A DNA stretch of 64,000 bases from Rhizodiscina lignyota (lineage: Eukaryota > Ascomycota > Dothideomycetes > Aulographales > Rhizodiscinaceae): assembly GCA_010015805.1 (NCBI GenBank), contig ML978138.1, positions 462,384 to 526,383 on the forward strand. Reading direction: 5' to 3'. The notes under the pieces were generated by a model. That model did no database searches. It was not told the DNA's origin and saw only the letters and a list, made by a program, of their open reading frames with translations. Every line of letters begins with the position of its first letter. Position 1 is the first letter of the stretch. A program made the position numbers and the translations under genes. Shown here in pieces: positions 44,081-56,443 of this stretch.

Positions 44081-45576
44081 CTCGGGTGAGATGGAGATAT
44101 TAAACACAATATTACTGGTGGTTCGGTCACATCAGAGAGGAAGCGAGATCGCATCGGTGGATGATGGCGATGGTCAGGGAGAAGACGTTTCCCGTCTTGA
44201 ACGATTGATGGATGCTGTTTGTGGACAGCATCGTCAGGGCAGTGCCTCCGATGCGGAGGAAGCGCGAGCTGGACGAATGATGGGAAAGTCTCTGGAGACA
44301 ACTCTGTACATATGCGACTGTACCTCATGAGTAGTGGTACATGCGCCGAATCGTGACGTACATCGATTTCATGACAGCTATTAACGACGAGATCTATCTA
44401 TACTGTGTCATCATCATCTTCTTCTGATTCCAATTAATCCAACAGAAGCGAGCAAACTCACACAAGTCTTCGCAGACATTCGCGTATCCAGTTGCAGAGG
44501 AACAATACGAATAATACGAGGCAGCAGTCATCAAAGCATCACACAGGCGCGCAAATCATCAAATGTTTTAAGAAAGAGTCTTCGATTCCCACTGCATGAA
44601 TCATGAGGCGGCAACTGCTCGCCTCGCTAACTTCCACTTTTGTTGTGCACCGGCAAAGCCCCGTCGTCCATCCATGCCATTGAAGACTCAGAAAGAGGAG
44701 AACACCTTGCTGCATGGGGGGCGTCATTGCCGCTTGTAGAAGAAAACCAGAGAGAGAGAAAAGGGGAAAGAAGCCTTCATGCCGCCGCTGATTCGATTCA
44801 ATCGCTAATCCACGCAACCCAGATGCCAAGCACAAAAAAGTCATTTGAATTGGGGGGAAGAGAAGTGAAGGCCTCCTGCAGAAAGAGCATCCGTCGATTT
44901 TTGAAAAAGTGGCCCAAGGGCATTCCTGCATCGCTTGTGTGACCGCAAACCGCCTTTGGCTGGAGAAAGCCCGTCCAGCCATCAATCCGCAGTAGTTGTA
45001 CAGACGAAAAGTTTGAATCGCACTAAAGAAAGAGCAGGGGGGGCAGGCCGTCGCTGATTTTTCTCTATCCTCCCAGAAGACAACTCAGAAATAAGGAAAA
45101 GGGTGTGTCGATCGAAAAACCAGTGGTGCAGGTGTACGTGTGTCGGAATGAAAGTCGTGGTGCTGTGCTGAAAGGGAGAGTCGATGAGGGGGGAAATGGT
45201 GAAAGGGAATCGTTGGTGTGCCAAAACTTTTTAACCATGCCAAGAGTCGCCGGTTCATTAGGGTATGCAGATGGAGCACAATTGGCCTGAGGAAGGTCCA
45301 CCGGGAGGGCATGACATGCATCGGAGCTTGTTCGGTAGTTGACGCACCCTGATGCAGTGCTAGCAAGATCCGTCGCAACGACCTCGCTCGAAGGACTCGC
45401 CACGGCGTCCCACATCCTGAATGATCTCCTTCCGCCTCGTTACGCAGTAATCACAAGTGCAGGCGCATGTTCGCAAGTCGCAAATGCAGAAGCAAGGCGG
45501 CTCACGCGGATCCAGGCGCTCCTTCAATCACTGGAATATATCAAAATCTCATGCGAAAAATTTGGGGCTTTGGATC
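44081..45576. other. Convergent intergenic region
   Basis: About 1.5 kb between Sym1 and the RNA-binding protein gene, both pointing into it. Several short frames exist on each strand, none protein-like. A long 3' UTR of the RNA-binding protein gene is possible, or an unrecognised non-coding transcript. Confidence 0.4.
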
Positions 45577-47062
45577 TTACCACTTCCTGGCCTCCATACA
45601 GGAGCTCCTGCAATTACTGCAATTCGTCAAATTCTCAAGCATGAAAGTTTTGGAGTTCGATCTTACCTTCATCTGCTGATAGGGACCTCCATAGCCATGA
45701 GCCTGCGGAGGCATGCCGCCACCCATTTGCATGTTCGGGTAGACTGGTGGAGGTGGAGCAGGACGGTAAGGAGTTCCTGCTGGACCGGAGTTGTTCTGGC
45801 TACGACCCCAGGAGAGCCTCACACGCGAATTGCCGATCGGATATCCTTGCATCTGGTTGATGGCCATTTCGGCAGCGTGGCGTTGCACAAACTGCACGAA
45901 GCCGCAGCCCTTGCCGGGAGGGATCTTGACGTAGGTAATCTCACCGAAGCCCTGGAAGAAGGAACGCAGCTCATCCTCGGTGACATAGCCGGAGAGACCG
46001 CCGACGAAGACGGTGGTGTTATTGGGGTCGGTGAACTGGTTCATGGGCTGTGGAGCGCCGTAGTACGCTCCCATTGGAGGAGCACCCATGCCGTACATGC
46101 CGACTGGACCGCCTTGCATGCCAGCACCAGCACCACCACCCATGTTGCCGAATCCTGGGCCACCGCTCTTGTTCTTGGGAGTCGCAGTGGAGATGCGCAT
46201 CGGACGATTTCCGGCGTACACGCCTTGCATCTCCTGCAGAGCGCGCTGCTGCTCGTCCTGGCTCGAGAAGCGGACAAAGCCATAGCCGCGTGACATGCCA
46301 GTGATCGGGTCGGACATGATCTTGGCAGACTTGCAGGATGGATACTTCGGTTGGAATAGTGAAACAAGGACATATTCGTTCACTTCTGGGCCGAGATCAC
46401 CCACGAAGATGGAGTACTCGGGACCACGGTCGTCACGACTGCGTCAGTATTAGTACAAGCACGTCCGCAGTTTATAGGAATGCGATTGTAAACAAACCTT
46501 CTATCCGCGAGACCTCCACCAGACGCCCAGTTAAGCTTGAAGGGGCGAGTCGAGTTGGGGATCATCTGGCCGTTGAGCCCAAGCGCCTTTTGCGCAGCTT
46601 CGGCAGATTGAAAGTCGACGAAGCAGTAGCCAGCGTTACTTCTAACACTGCAGTGTTAGGGTAAAACGTTCAAAATACAGGATATAGAGTTTTCGATTAC
46701 TTACCCGGAAAACTTGTCGCGAATCATCTTCACATTCACTTGCTCGCCCATGCCGTACCAAACGCTGCGGATGAAGTTCTCATCAATCCAGGGCTCAAGT
46801 TCACCCATCCTGTAGGGGCATGTCAGCGCGTGTTTACTGCAAACACCTTCAGAGAGAGCTGAGCTGTCGCTTACCAAAGAGTGGTCTTGGAATCACCCTG
46901 CGGCTCTGAGCCTGGTCCGCCTTGCATCATTGCGCCAGGAGGCATGCCACCTGCCATGCTCTCAATCGGCTGGCCCATCTGGCCAGGTTGCTGTTGCGCG
47001 CCGCCTGCGCCAGGAGTGTTTGCCTCCTCTCCGCCGGGTTGTCCTTGGAAAGCGTAATCCAT
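45577..47062 (-). CDS. csx1: Three-RRM RNA-binding protein (Csx1/Nam8/TIA-1-like)
   Basis: Four main exons: 47062-46875, 46809-46705, 46641-46498 and 46438-45577. The Gly/Gln-rich N-terminus leads to RRM1 (after splicing: LWMGELEPWIDENF, then NAGYCFVDF), RRM2 (YSIFVGDLGPEV, SRGYGFVRF) and RRM3 (TTVFVGGLSGYVTEDELRSFF, GCGFVQF), separated by a Gly/Met/Pro-rich linker, and a Pro/Gly/Gln-rich tail. This is the order and spacing of fission yeast Csx1, which stabilises stress mRNAs, and budding yeast Nam8 (U1 snRNP) and Ngr1 (mRNA decay). The C-terminus is uncertain: a GTAAGA donor follows MK at about 45668, and two close TTGCAG acceptors would give either an immediate stop or a ~20-residue alternative end; unspliced reading stops at 45577. 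Confidence 0.88.
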
Positions 47063-49270
47063 TGCTTCTAAACGTATTCGTTATGCGCAAGCTCGTATTG
47101 GTTTCGAAATGCTGGCTGAAGTGGTTGAGAAGGAAGAAGCTGCACACGATTGTGGAAAAGTGTGTAGTTGGCTGGCGTGGTAAGAAAGAGAGAGCGTTAG
47201 CGCGCAACGTCATTGAATAGAGTTCACGTGGGCGCGCGCTGACTCACAAAAGCTTGAGTGGTATACCGAAGCACTGCTTGTAGAGAAGTGAAAAGTCCGC
47301 AGGTAGCCGAGTGTGTTGAGTGTCTACGAGAACGGTGCGCGCGCGCTCGAAGGGAAGCTGGAAGGACTGGAGTGAAGCAGCCGTAATAACCGTGTTAAGA
47401 CCGAATTGTGTTGACGACTAACTCCAGTACGCGCATGAAATCCTCGTGAACGAAGGGCCGTTACTGAGAAGAAGCTCGATGCAGCAGCAGGAACCAGAGA
47501 TTGCTCGCGTGGAAAATCTGCGAGGTCAGCGCGTTAGTGTTGCGGCACTCCACTTGACGATGAGTAAGATGCAACGCGACAGCACAACGAAGCGATGCGG
47601 AGCGGGCGCGCGGTGTTTGGGAAGTGAAGGATCGCAAGAGCGAAGTGATCAGTGAAGTGCGGGAAAAGGCGGGCGAGCGTGTCGAGCGACCGAGTAATTC
47701 GCCGAGGGTGAGAATTTTGCGTTTGCGCAGGCGTCGGGCGGCAGTGAGGTCACTGTCGAGGCTGGCGCGCCTTCAGGGCGAGCGCGGCGCGAGCAGCGGG
47801 GAGGAGTGCGACGCCTGTCGACAGCAATTGGGGAACGGGCGCGGGGGGCGTGTGGTGATGTGCTGGAGTCGCGAGAGTCGATGTGAAGCCAGCGCGGAAG
47901 CAGAAGGGTCGCGGATGCGCGCGCGCAAGCAGAGCACTCACCGGGATGAGAGGGAAGTATCGAGGCCTTCAACAATGCAAAGCGTAACTCGACTTGCAAG
48001 CGCCGTGAAGAGCAGAGAAAGCACGCAAGACCCACGACGCAAAGAGACGGAGAGCACTGCTGCGATTAAGAGTGATGAGGTGTAGAGGGGTGAGGGTGGA
48101 GGAAGAGAGCGAGGCGGGGCGAGGGAGCACTACTGTCACGGTCGCTCAGCACCCATCGCATGCCCACCCACACCCATACCCACCGCTCGGCTCGGCCTTG
48201 GCAAGCGGCGGATAAGTCCAGCGTCACGACCACAGCAACAGCTCCCACGCCGACGCGACCTGCTGGATAGAGCCTGAAGAACAGTGCCCGGGCGTGCTGC
48301 TGCTGGCGGGCAGTGGGCGGCAGCAGCGCATGCAGCGCCAGCCTCCACCCTTCGCACCACCTGCCCATGCGCTGCAGCAAAAGAAGAGTCGTCGCCGCGC
48401 TCCTTGCTTGCTCGGCTGTCCCATTGCTCCTTTCGTCCCGTCCTCTGTGCGCCCACCACTCGGTTTGAGCGCGGCGCCTGCGTTTGCTGATCCCCATGAG
48501 CTGCATTTCCTGCCCGCCGCCGCGTCATGGAGCAGCTCGCGAGCCACTCCGCGCACGCTCATTCGCCCTCGCCCGCCCGCCAGCGCCCTCGCTATTCTTA
48601 GTGCCGATTCCTGCAGGTCCCAATTGCTTGCAAATCAGCTGCTTCTGGCTCGCAGGTACAGGCACATGAAGAAGAAGACATCATCGAGCGTGCTGCAGCA
48701 ATGCATGCCGCATGCGGAGACGCTCAACATCAGCATCCGACGAGGACGCTCAACCCAGCAGCTCAAAGAATGCACATGTGACTGACATTAATTTCATCGA
48801 GAGAAAGAATGCGATAGCGCGAGACGTTGGAGACGAATTGGGATATCCATAGACTCAATTGGTGTGTCATAGCGGACCGGGACAGGACGCTTGCCGCAAA
48901 CGGATAAACGGACTCGCAAATCAAGCACCAATCAGCCGAGGTAGTATAGCAGAACATTGCAAAGTCAGATGGCATACAGTGCATCAATCGATTGCAAGAC
49001 GAGGAAGTGTCGAGGTTAAAATGCAAAGAGACGCTGGCAACGAGGTGGTGTGAGAACAGACGATCACGGAAACTCGGAATCAGGCAGCGTCGCCAGAAAT
49101 GGACGGATCGCAGCAAGCGCACAAATCAAGAAGCATCGCGTCGGATGAATGCATGTTTTCACATCTGGTATAATAATTGACATCAACTCATCCTTCCGCG
49201 TGACAATCATCTCCATTAGAACTCCCAATGGCATCGTATCCACAAGACACACACCTCACGTGCTCCCCGT
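47063..49270. other. Long GC-rich intergenic region upstream of the RRM gene
   Basis: About 2.2 kb between two minus-strand genes, probably a long promoter plus 5' leader of the RNA-binding protein gene. It is GC-rich, so many frames stay open on both strands by chance (for example 47624-48085 plus), but they are Arg/Ala-rich and resemble nothing. A TGACTCA (Gcn4/CpcA-type) site lies at 47240-47246 next to a CACGTG at 47224-47229. Confidence 0.45.
47240..47246. promoter_or_regulatory. TGACTCA Gcn4/CpcA-type site
   Basis: A perfect TGACTCA lies 178 bases upstream of the start of the three-RRM gene, with CACGTG about 11 bases away from it. Binding is inferred from consensus only. Confidence 0.35.
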
Positions 49271-49912
49271 CTACGCCTTCTCGGGAACGCCAGCCGCCTG
49301 CTTCGCCTCGCCGAAGCTGTCCCTGCCGCTGGCAAACACCTTGTCGAAGTCGTACTCGAACCATCTGATGTCGGGCGACAGACCGGCAAACTTCCACACG
49401 CCGTCGACCTTCTTGTACCAGTGCGTGTTGGTGGAGTGCGCGTGGCCCTTGACCAACACCTTCGTCTGCGTCGTGTCCTCGTACTTCTGGTGGGGCACGC
49501 GCAGCTGGTGGTAGCCGATCACCTCGTCGTCCGACACCTTCTCCCACTTGGTGCCGCCGATGAAGTGCTGTGTGCGGAGGGTTGGGTCGCCGAGCACGTT
49601 CGGGTCGGACGCCATCTTGACGAACTCGTCGGCAGGCATCGCCTCCCACATCTTGTCGAGGAAGGAGCGGTAGTCGACCTGTACATCGGCACGAGTTAGA
49701 GAGCTGCACTTCGCGGAGAAGTGGTGGGAAGACTGACCCTCAGGGTGGGAGCAATGCACTTGCTCAGCCTCTCCCAGTCCTTGCTGTCGTAGCTGTCTGC
49801 CCACTCGAAGCAGGCGGCTTGGAGGCCGATCAGATCTGTTCAATATCAGAGAGTGCGGGGCAACATCGATCGCAGACAACATACCCTCGTGCGTGATGAT
49901 ATCCTTCGACAT
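49271..49912 (-). CDS. SCD1: Scytalone dehydratase (DHN-melanin biosynthesis)
   Basis: Dehydrates scytalone to 1,3,8-trihydroxynaphthalene and vermelone to 1,8-DHN. Three exons: 49912-49885, 49835-49738 and 49678-49271, all in phase, giving 177 residues. Every catalytic residue known from the Magnaporthe enzyme is present at a constant offset of five: Tyr25 and Asp26 (SYDSKDW), Tyr45 (VDYRSF), His80 (QHFIGG), His105 (VPHQKY), Ser124 and Asn126 (HSTNTHW). The N-terminal [15 protein letters not shown] and the C-terminal [12 protein letters not shown] also fit. The tiny 28-nt first exon is easily missed by gene finders. No other melanin gene lies within the window; its neighbours are an RNA-binding protein and a urea transporter, so it stands alone here. 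Confidence 0.96.
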   Translation of the reverse strand: MSKDIITHEGMLSAIDVAPHSLILNRSDRPPSRLLRVGRQLRQQGLGEAEQVHCSHPEGQSSHHFSAKCSSLTRADVQVDYRSFLDKMWEAMPADEFVKMASDPNVLGDPTLRTQHFIGGTKWEKVSDDEVIGYHQLRVPHQKYEDTTQTKVLVKGHAHSTNTHWYKKVDGVWKFAGLSPDIRWFEYDFDKVFASGRDSFGEAKQAAGVPEKA

Positions 49913-50992
49913 TGTGAATACGACTGAACAACTTTTGATGTGATTGAAGAAAGCGACTTTTGCTTTTGACGCTGAAATTGAAATCGAAAAGTAGAAAAGA
50001 AAGAAGAGGCGGTCACCTAGACCATTTAAATACAGACACCGCCGCCGGTGTGCAATCTGCGCAAGCTGCGCTTCGGCGGCTCTCCATCGTGCCCGGACTG
50101 TGGGGGAATCCCGAAGGCCATGCAGAACATCGAGCAACTCCGACCCCTCGGACTCGCCCCTGACTATTCTTGGGAGGCCCGACGCAGGGGAGTTTATTGT
50201 CCTGCGCGGATGTCGACAGGAGCTGCGTGGAAGGAATTGCTATTTTGCGAGTGCGGTCACCGCACCCGTTTGGAGGCGCAGGGCTTTTGGTGTTGCCCGT
50301 ATTCTCATGCAGGGATGGCGGGCCGTTGAGTGGGGAAGAGGAGCCCTAACCCTATGATTTTCAGGAACAACATCTATCGAGATGTGAAGGTGCGGATGTT
50401 TATCTACGATAAGGGACGATCTTTGAATGTGTCTCATGCTGATCCGTCGATCGTAAGTGCTCGACATTGAGATTCCACCATGAAGAAAAGCCACTGAATC
50501 CGTATCCGGAGTGCCAATATTTGTTTTCCCCAGAATCGATGCAGTCACCCGCATTCCTGCAAGTGCCCTGCTGAGACGAATGAATGTTTGGCAAAGATTC
50601 TGCAATTACCTTACACCGCTCCTTCGTTCTGAAGACGATGATCTTTCCAGCCTTACACAAGAGAATCGTACTTCTCTCACATGATATGATCAGGAATAAT
50701 ATAAAGAAAATATAATAGCAACAAGATAATAAGACTGGATCAGGCATTAGAAAGTTGCCTCCAAAATCAGCAACTTCCTATTATTCTTTCACTGTCATGA
50801 CACCAAGTCATAAGCAAAAAGCAATCCTCAAGTGGTATCTCAAATCAGCCTTAACATCCGTCTATTTCTAGACTGAAGCACCAAATTCGCAGCTTTGGCG
50901 TGTACAGTCTGTGTTAACTGACGGCCCTATGTATCCTCGCGGTGAGCTATATTGCAGCCACGACTCAACTTTTCGGCCACCCACTTGCACAT
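49913..50992. other. Intergenic region upstream of scytalone dehydratase
   Basis: About 1.1 kb between SCD1 and the urea transporter stop, both on the minus strand, so it should hold the SCD1 promoter. 50040-50300 is GC-rich; the rest is AT-rich. No coding frame stands out. Confidence 0.4.
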
Positions 50993-53241
50993 CTAAGAAT
51001 CAACAGCCTTGCCTCCCTTCTCGTCGACCTTCTCAGGCGACGTGTTCGATCCCGTCTCCTCAATAACCTGTCCCCTCATCATATGTGGCTTCTCCTTGCC
51101 CGTGAGATCCCTATAGATCCTAACAGCAGTGCGCTTCATCGTGTGACGCCCTTCGTACAGCGGATACAATCCCACGCAGAAGGAGCTGCAGAACAGCCAG
51201 AGGATGCCCACGGAGACCCAGCCAGTGAAGAAGGGCTTGGAGAAGACGTAGCCGGAGCCATACATCGGCATCGGCCAAAGCACTAGCAGGCAGAGTGTCA
51301 TGATCACCGTCATAACCCGCGCAATACGGCTCGCCCGCTTCAGCTTCGTCTGCTCCTGTTCCGACTCCGCGACGCTGTTCCGACGCTCGCCAGGGACGTT
51401 CTCAAGGTCAACGTGTGCGGCCTGGGCGATGTCGTGGTCGTCGCCCTTGCGGATTGCCTTCATCGATACCCAGTCATAGTTGGCGGGCTTGAGGGCGAAG
51501 GTGAGGATTGGGATGAAGATGCAAGGGGAAAGGAGGGCGACGACGTTGCCGGCAAGCATGGGGTTGTTGGCACCAGTGCTGGCGACGGATAGGTTGCCAC
51601 TCTCCTTCTTCGCTGTCACGAGCCACGCGATGAGCGAGCAGACGAAGCCTAGTGGTGGTGAGAAGGTGGCTGCTGCCCAATTCTGCTTGGACCAGAGTAG
51701 GGTGAGTGCAGCGGGAAGCACGGCGGAAGAGATTATGACTCCCATGAGAAGGTAGAGGTAACCCATGGAGATGCTGGACAAAGTAAGCGCAAGCTCAGTT
51801 CACTGAAGACGCGAGACAACCCACCCAATGTAATGTAGACCAGTACTGAAGCCAGCAAGCAAAATCGCATACGTGACGACGCATGCGTGAGCCATGTAAA
51901 TGAGTCTCCTTCCGCTTGCCTCGGGATTGAAGTACGTTTGATAGATATCATAGGTGAAGATGGAAGATACGGCAATCAGTTCTGCAGACATTGCGGAAGT
52001 GACAGCCATGAAGATAAGGAGCAGCGTTGCAGCAGCTCCACCCTTTCCAAGCAGTGCAACAGCAGCATCCGGAAGGACGAGACCGGCAGAGACATCAGCT
52101 GGAGCCATGCGGTTCGGGTAGGTTGGGAAGACTGGATTGCCCTCGAGAGCAAGCGCAGAGAGACCCATGGTCGTTGCGCACAGCCATGGAATCGCAAACC
52201 AGCTGAGACCGCCCATGATATATCCGGGGAGGGCATGGATTGGACTGGCGGCAATAGCCTTATTGTAGTAACCGTTATCGCAGAAAACCGTCCCAAAGTT
52301 ACCCACGATGTTGATAACAAAGAAGACTGCTCCCTCGCGAGATCTCATTGTGAGGTAGCTGCCATCCGCATTTCCGGCAACCGGGTGTTCTTTAGCTGCT
52401 TTAACAAGCAAGTCATACACTTTGCCTGGGCTTCCAAGTACATCGCTTGTGGAATATGCAGTGAAAGCAAACGTGAAGATGATGACCAGGATGACAACAG
52501 TGTGCGCGTAGTCCGTGAGGAAAGTTGCTTTGATGCCGCCGAACATTGTGTATAGTACGACACCGACCGGGAGCAAGAAACATGCTGCGGCAGTCGGTAC
52601 TCCTGTCAGAGATGTGACAACCTGTGACTATTAGAGGAATCCCCAAAGGCTAATTTGGTTATAACATACAGCAGATCCACCGGTAAGCAGCATAGCCGTC
52701 CTGCTTCTATTAGTAAAGCTCAGCAGCTTCGACTTTAGCTTGGACTTACACGAGGACATTCGTCATCAGGCCGAATGTAATGTAGACAAAGTGAGTAATG
52801 GTACCATATCGCGCGCGAATGACTTCGAGGAAGGTGTGGGCATTTGGAGCGCGGCGCTTGAGTTCAATGGCGAGCGTAGCAAACAGGATGATTTGTACCG
52901 TCGCTCCGGACGCGTACCAGAAAGGTCCAGAGACTCCATAATTATAGGCTACGCCTGAGCTCTGGAGGAGAGTAGCTGCCCAAGTCCAAGACGACACGAC
53001 AGCCGAGGAGACCAGTCCAGATTTGACCGTCCTTCCAGCAGTACTGAACATTTCTGATGTCTGAACTTCATAGTTGTAGCGCTTCAGGATGTACGTCGTG
53101 AGGATCATAGCAAGGCTATGTTTGAGACGTTAGAACCACAATTCTCATCAATGCTGGATAATTTACTTACGCGAAGGCGAAGCCCAGGCCAATGATGACA
53201 CCGTACCCGGCGCCCTGGGAAAGGGGTGGTGTTCCGCTCAT
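50993..53241 (-). CDS. DUR3: Urea/H+ symporter DUR3 (sodium:solute symporter family)
   Basis: Active urea uptake at the plasma membrane; fungal Dur3 proteins also take up polyamines. Five exons: 53241-53171, 53115-52750, 52700-52670, 52621-51825 and 51773-50993; introns 48-55 nt apart from none longer, all in phase, 681 residues. Exon 3 is only 31 nt, encoding [10 protein letters not shown], and joins a contiguous SSS-family helix. Landmarks are [77 protein letters not shown] and [19 protein letters not shown]. The first exon, [20 protein letters not shown], is typical of Dur3. The C-terminus is a charged cytosolic tail. Its promoter has several GATA boxes, listed separately. Confidence 0.95.
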
Positions 53242-56200
53242 GCTGTCAAAGAGTCTTTTTCTATTACAAGAGCTAGAACTCTACGAGAATTGCGACCGAA
53301 GAAAGGAGAATTCATGACTGACATGAGAGATAAATATGCTACCTACCGAGCTCTGCCAGCTCCCCAAACGCAGGGTTTCTCTCCGATCGAGGCCGATCTA
53401 CTCATCGAATTTTGCAAACAGCCCATGAAGCTAAACCCAGCATGCTTTCTCCGTGGGGTAGTGACATGCAGTTCGTGTAGCATGAAGCTAGCTGCTATGC
53501 GCTGCAGAACGTTGCAAGATGCATGCATGGTGCCGCCTTGGGGTCCGATAAGGCAGAAGAAGAAGAACATTTGCGGAGGGTCTGCGATAAGATGAGGAAG
53601 GAGATTTAGTCAACGACAACGGGCCAATGAAAATTCTTTCATCTGCGGGAGGCTCAATGAGCCGAGCACGGACGGGGAAGTCAAATTGGACGTCTGAACA
53701 GATCTGCATGTCCAAAGCTCGTCATACGACAAGGAAGAAACAGGGGAGCTGAGAAGATTTTCGCCTGCAACCTATCTTGAGATGTCTTGAACTGGCAAGC
53801 TTACTATGATGACCATGCCTGCGCCGTACTCTGAATGACGATGGTCCAGTGTGACGGAAGAGATGCCGATGTCCTGCTGCGCGCTTGGACTGCTGTGGTT
53901 GGGGAGGCTGAAGCTTCGGGCGACGGGCGTGGCCGAGACAAAGTGGGGATAAGGAAAATGCGACCTTTCGCTAAGATGAATTGAGGCGTCGTTCGATGAT
54001 TGGCCGATGGGCGTCGTTATCTAGACGACGTATCATCACGCGAGCAGAAAATTGTCCAACACAACGAGACGAAAATTCTCCTCAGCAAAAGAAACGTTGC
54101 TGCGGCGTTCCTCAAGGCGTCTTGGCCTGGCTGGACGTCTCTGCAGGGCGACCACCACCAGATCGTTTCTAAAGATTGGCGCCGAAGGAGCGTCAGTAAT
54201 TGGCCTTTTCGTATCTGCCAAGCTTCTCAGTGTTTGGAGAGTGTGTATCTCGACCACCAGATCGATAACGCTTGATATCTGCTCGTATCCCCAAGATTAA
54301 GGTAAGAGCCTGGAAGCATGAAGAACAAGCTAACGACCATCGCGGGAGCTCACTCACATCTGAAGCGCCGTTGAAGTACATTTCTGACATTAAGGACGAT
54401 GATGTTTCTGCTTGGCCTTTTTAGCATGAGTGGAAGCCAGATATCGCATAGAGATCCTTACTCAGCATTACAAATGCTGTGTTGCGGAGCGTCGACGGAC
54501 GACGGTGGATAATATCACCACTACCGCTTTCGGTAAGCCAGACAACCGTGAAAGCATCGCGTTCAATAATATCGAAATGGACTGGAATACCTTCACCAAT
54601 GAATCAAGATTGATTTAATTTATGATAATGGAAACTGTACGGTATGTAGGTCTATTAATTTGTTGAACCCCTTATCCCGAGGCCCCCTGCTTAAAGCTAT
54701 AATATGAATCATACTCACAGATTCCTAGGCCCCTACAATTTGCAGACTGGGCGCAGTTGGAGCGTTAATTTAAATTATTATCACGGCAGTGCCACGCCAC
54801 TATCTTCCCTGAGCAAGTTCCGCACTACTCCTGTAATCATCGCCTTAACCGAACGGAGTCCCAATAGAAAAACCTGATGTCTGCTAAAGTTTTTCTCCTC
54901 CCAAGTCACTCTCTGATAATGTGCCGACAGTACGGGGCTGGAATGAGAGTTCTTTTCGCTCTTGCGTTCAACTCCAGGTTAAGGCAATTCCTTTTTAATC
55001 CCATCTTTCCCTTTGTTTTAGTCTTCTTCTTTTTTGTTTTCAAGCTCTGCTGCGTCACTTTATCCGCTTCAATGAGAGATGATCACTGTGCACCTTTCGC
55101 ATCATGTCAAAATGATTCATGGCGAGTGAAGGGGCTTTGCTATTGAGATATCGACCTACGACGAAACACTCCCCGGCTCTTTACGAGCTCTGAGTGCAAC
55201 TTTTACCTATGGTTGCAAAATTCTCTTGTAGCTTGCCTTCCAACATCTGCATTCAGCAGCCAACTTTTTTCCTTCAGTATTCGGAGTCGATCTGTTGAAA
55301 GAGAGCGCCCAATTCCATTCTCCTTGCTTCAACGGTTATGACACGTCAAGCTTCCGATCTTTCTGTCATTAAAGTTCTCTTCTTTTATAAGCACGAATCC
55401 CGCCTAACCAACCTTCTCCACGCAGCGCCTCACCATTCCTCGTGGAGCCTTGGCCCAGAGCCTTGCACCAGTGTATCGAGTACACTGCGAGGCTGCGATT
55501 CCAAACGTGTACATTCCTCTTTGCACTGCTAGAACAATAGTCTGGGATCCGCGTCTTCCGAGCCCGCAGCGGCATTGGTTACATCCTCTTACAGCCTTCA
55601 TCTTCTAAGCGCAGACAGCCCCGCGCCTTCGCCACGACCACTGAATAGAAAGCAATTAGCGCCTTCCACGAAAGAGTCACAGACCTTAGGCTCGACCTTG
55701 CAGGACCCAAAGTCTTTACAGCCAAATCGGCGCATACCACCGAGAAAGAGCTTAACTTTGTGGCATAAACCGCCCCTCCCTCGCTTGCCATTATGTTATA
55801 CCTTACTGTTGGGAACAGTCGTGTGGTGGAAGAAGAGGACTTGACTGGCGTGTTGAGTTCTGGCTATGGCTCACAGACAGGAAGAAGAAACGTGATCAGA
55901 TTTCCATTTGCTATCTATCTAGGAGAAGCAAACAGGGAAAAGATTGTGTGACGACACTGTCAGAAGAGGCTGTGGATTCGCTAATATGACAATAGCTAAA
56001 AGACGTAAAAACAGGCCCCATTGGAACGAGTACGCACCTTATCCATTCAGCTACGAGCAATTCCATTCCCGCGATCGACCACCTCAACAGCGGTCAGCTG
56101 TTTGTTCGCAGTCTACAAGTTATATAACGCGTGCGTTTCCCCCGTCTTCTCCATATCAACTCTTCCCTAGACCTTTACAAGCAGACAGGTTGGCATATCA

Positions 56201-56443
56201 ATTCTGTTGGAGTTATTTACAGGTTGTTCCTTTCGTGAAGGGAGATACGGAAGCACAACACGCAATACTGGTAGATCATCTCAATGAAAATCTTGCATTG
56301 ATTCCTCAGACTTCCAAGCAAGTGTCAAAGTGCAACCTCATTCTGTGAGCAACAAGGAATCTGTCACCATCATAAATAGCTCCTTACCACTGTCATAGCC
56401 CCTACCGATCCAAAACTCATCAGAACACTAACACAGAATAGAG
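53242..56443. other. Gene-poor 3.2 kb region
   Basis: The largest empty stretch. The left end is the DUR3 promoter, with GATA boxes at 53328, 53585 and 53948. Beyond 54000 I see only short frames. Two plus-strand ATG frames near the right end (55792-55968, 52 codons, and 55986-56348, ~120 codons, PHWNEYAPYPFSYEQFHSRD) read somewhat like protein but match nothing I know. 54600-54800 is AT-rich. No transposon remnants are recognisable. Confidence 0.35.
53328..53954. promoter_or_regulatory. Cluster of GATA boxes upstream of DUR3
   Basis: AGATAA at 53328-53333, CGATAAG at 53585-53591 and GGATAAG at 53948-53954, all fitting HGATAR, plus TATCTT on the other strand near 53770. AreA/Nit2-type GATA factors activate urea and other nitrogen-source genes in fungi, so nitrogen regulation of DUR3 is plausible. 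Confidence 0.5.

Noticed and set aside
44539-44985. 148-residue minus-strand ORF between Sym1 and the RRM gene
   Set aside because: Composition is unlike protein, with no conserved motif; probably chance or 3' UTR.
47624-48085. 153-residue Arg-rich plus-strand ORF
   Set aside because: GC-rich DNA keeps several frames open on both strands here; no domain and no codon signal.
54877-55146. 89-residue hydrophobic ORF as a small secreted protein
   Set aside because: It has an ATG but the hydrophobic stretch is central, not a signal peptide, and nothing else supports it.
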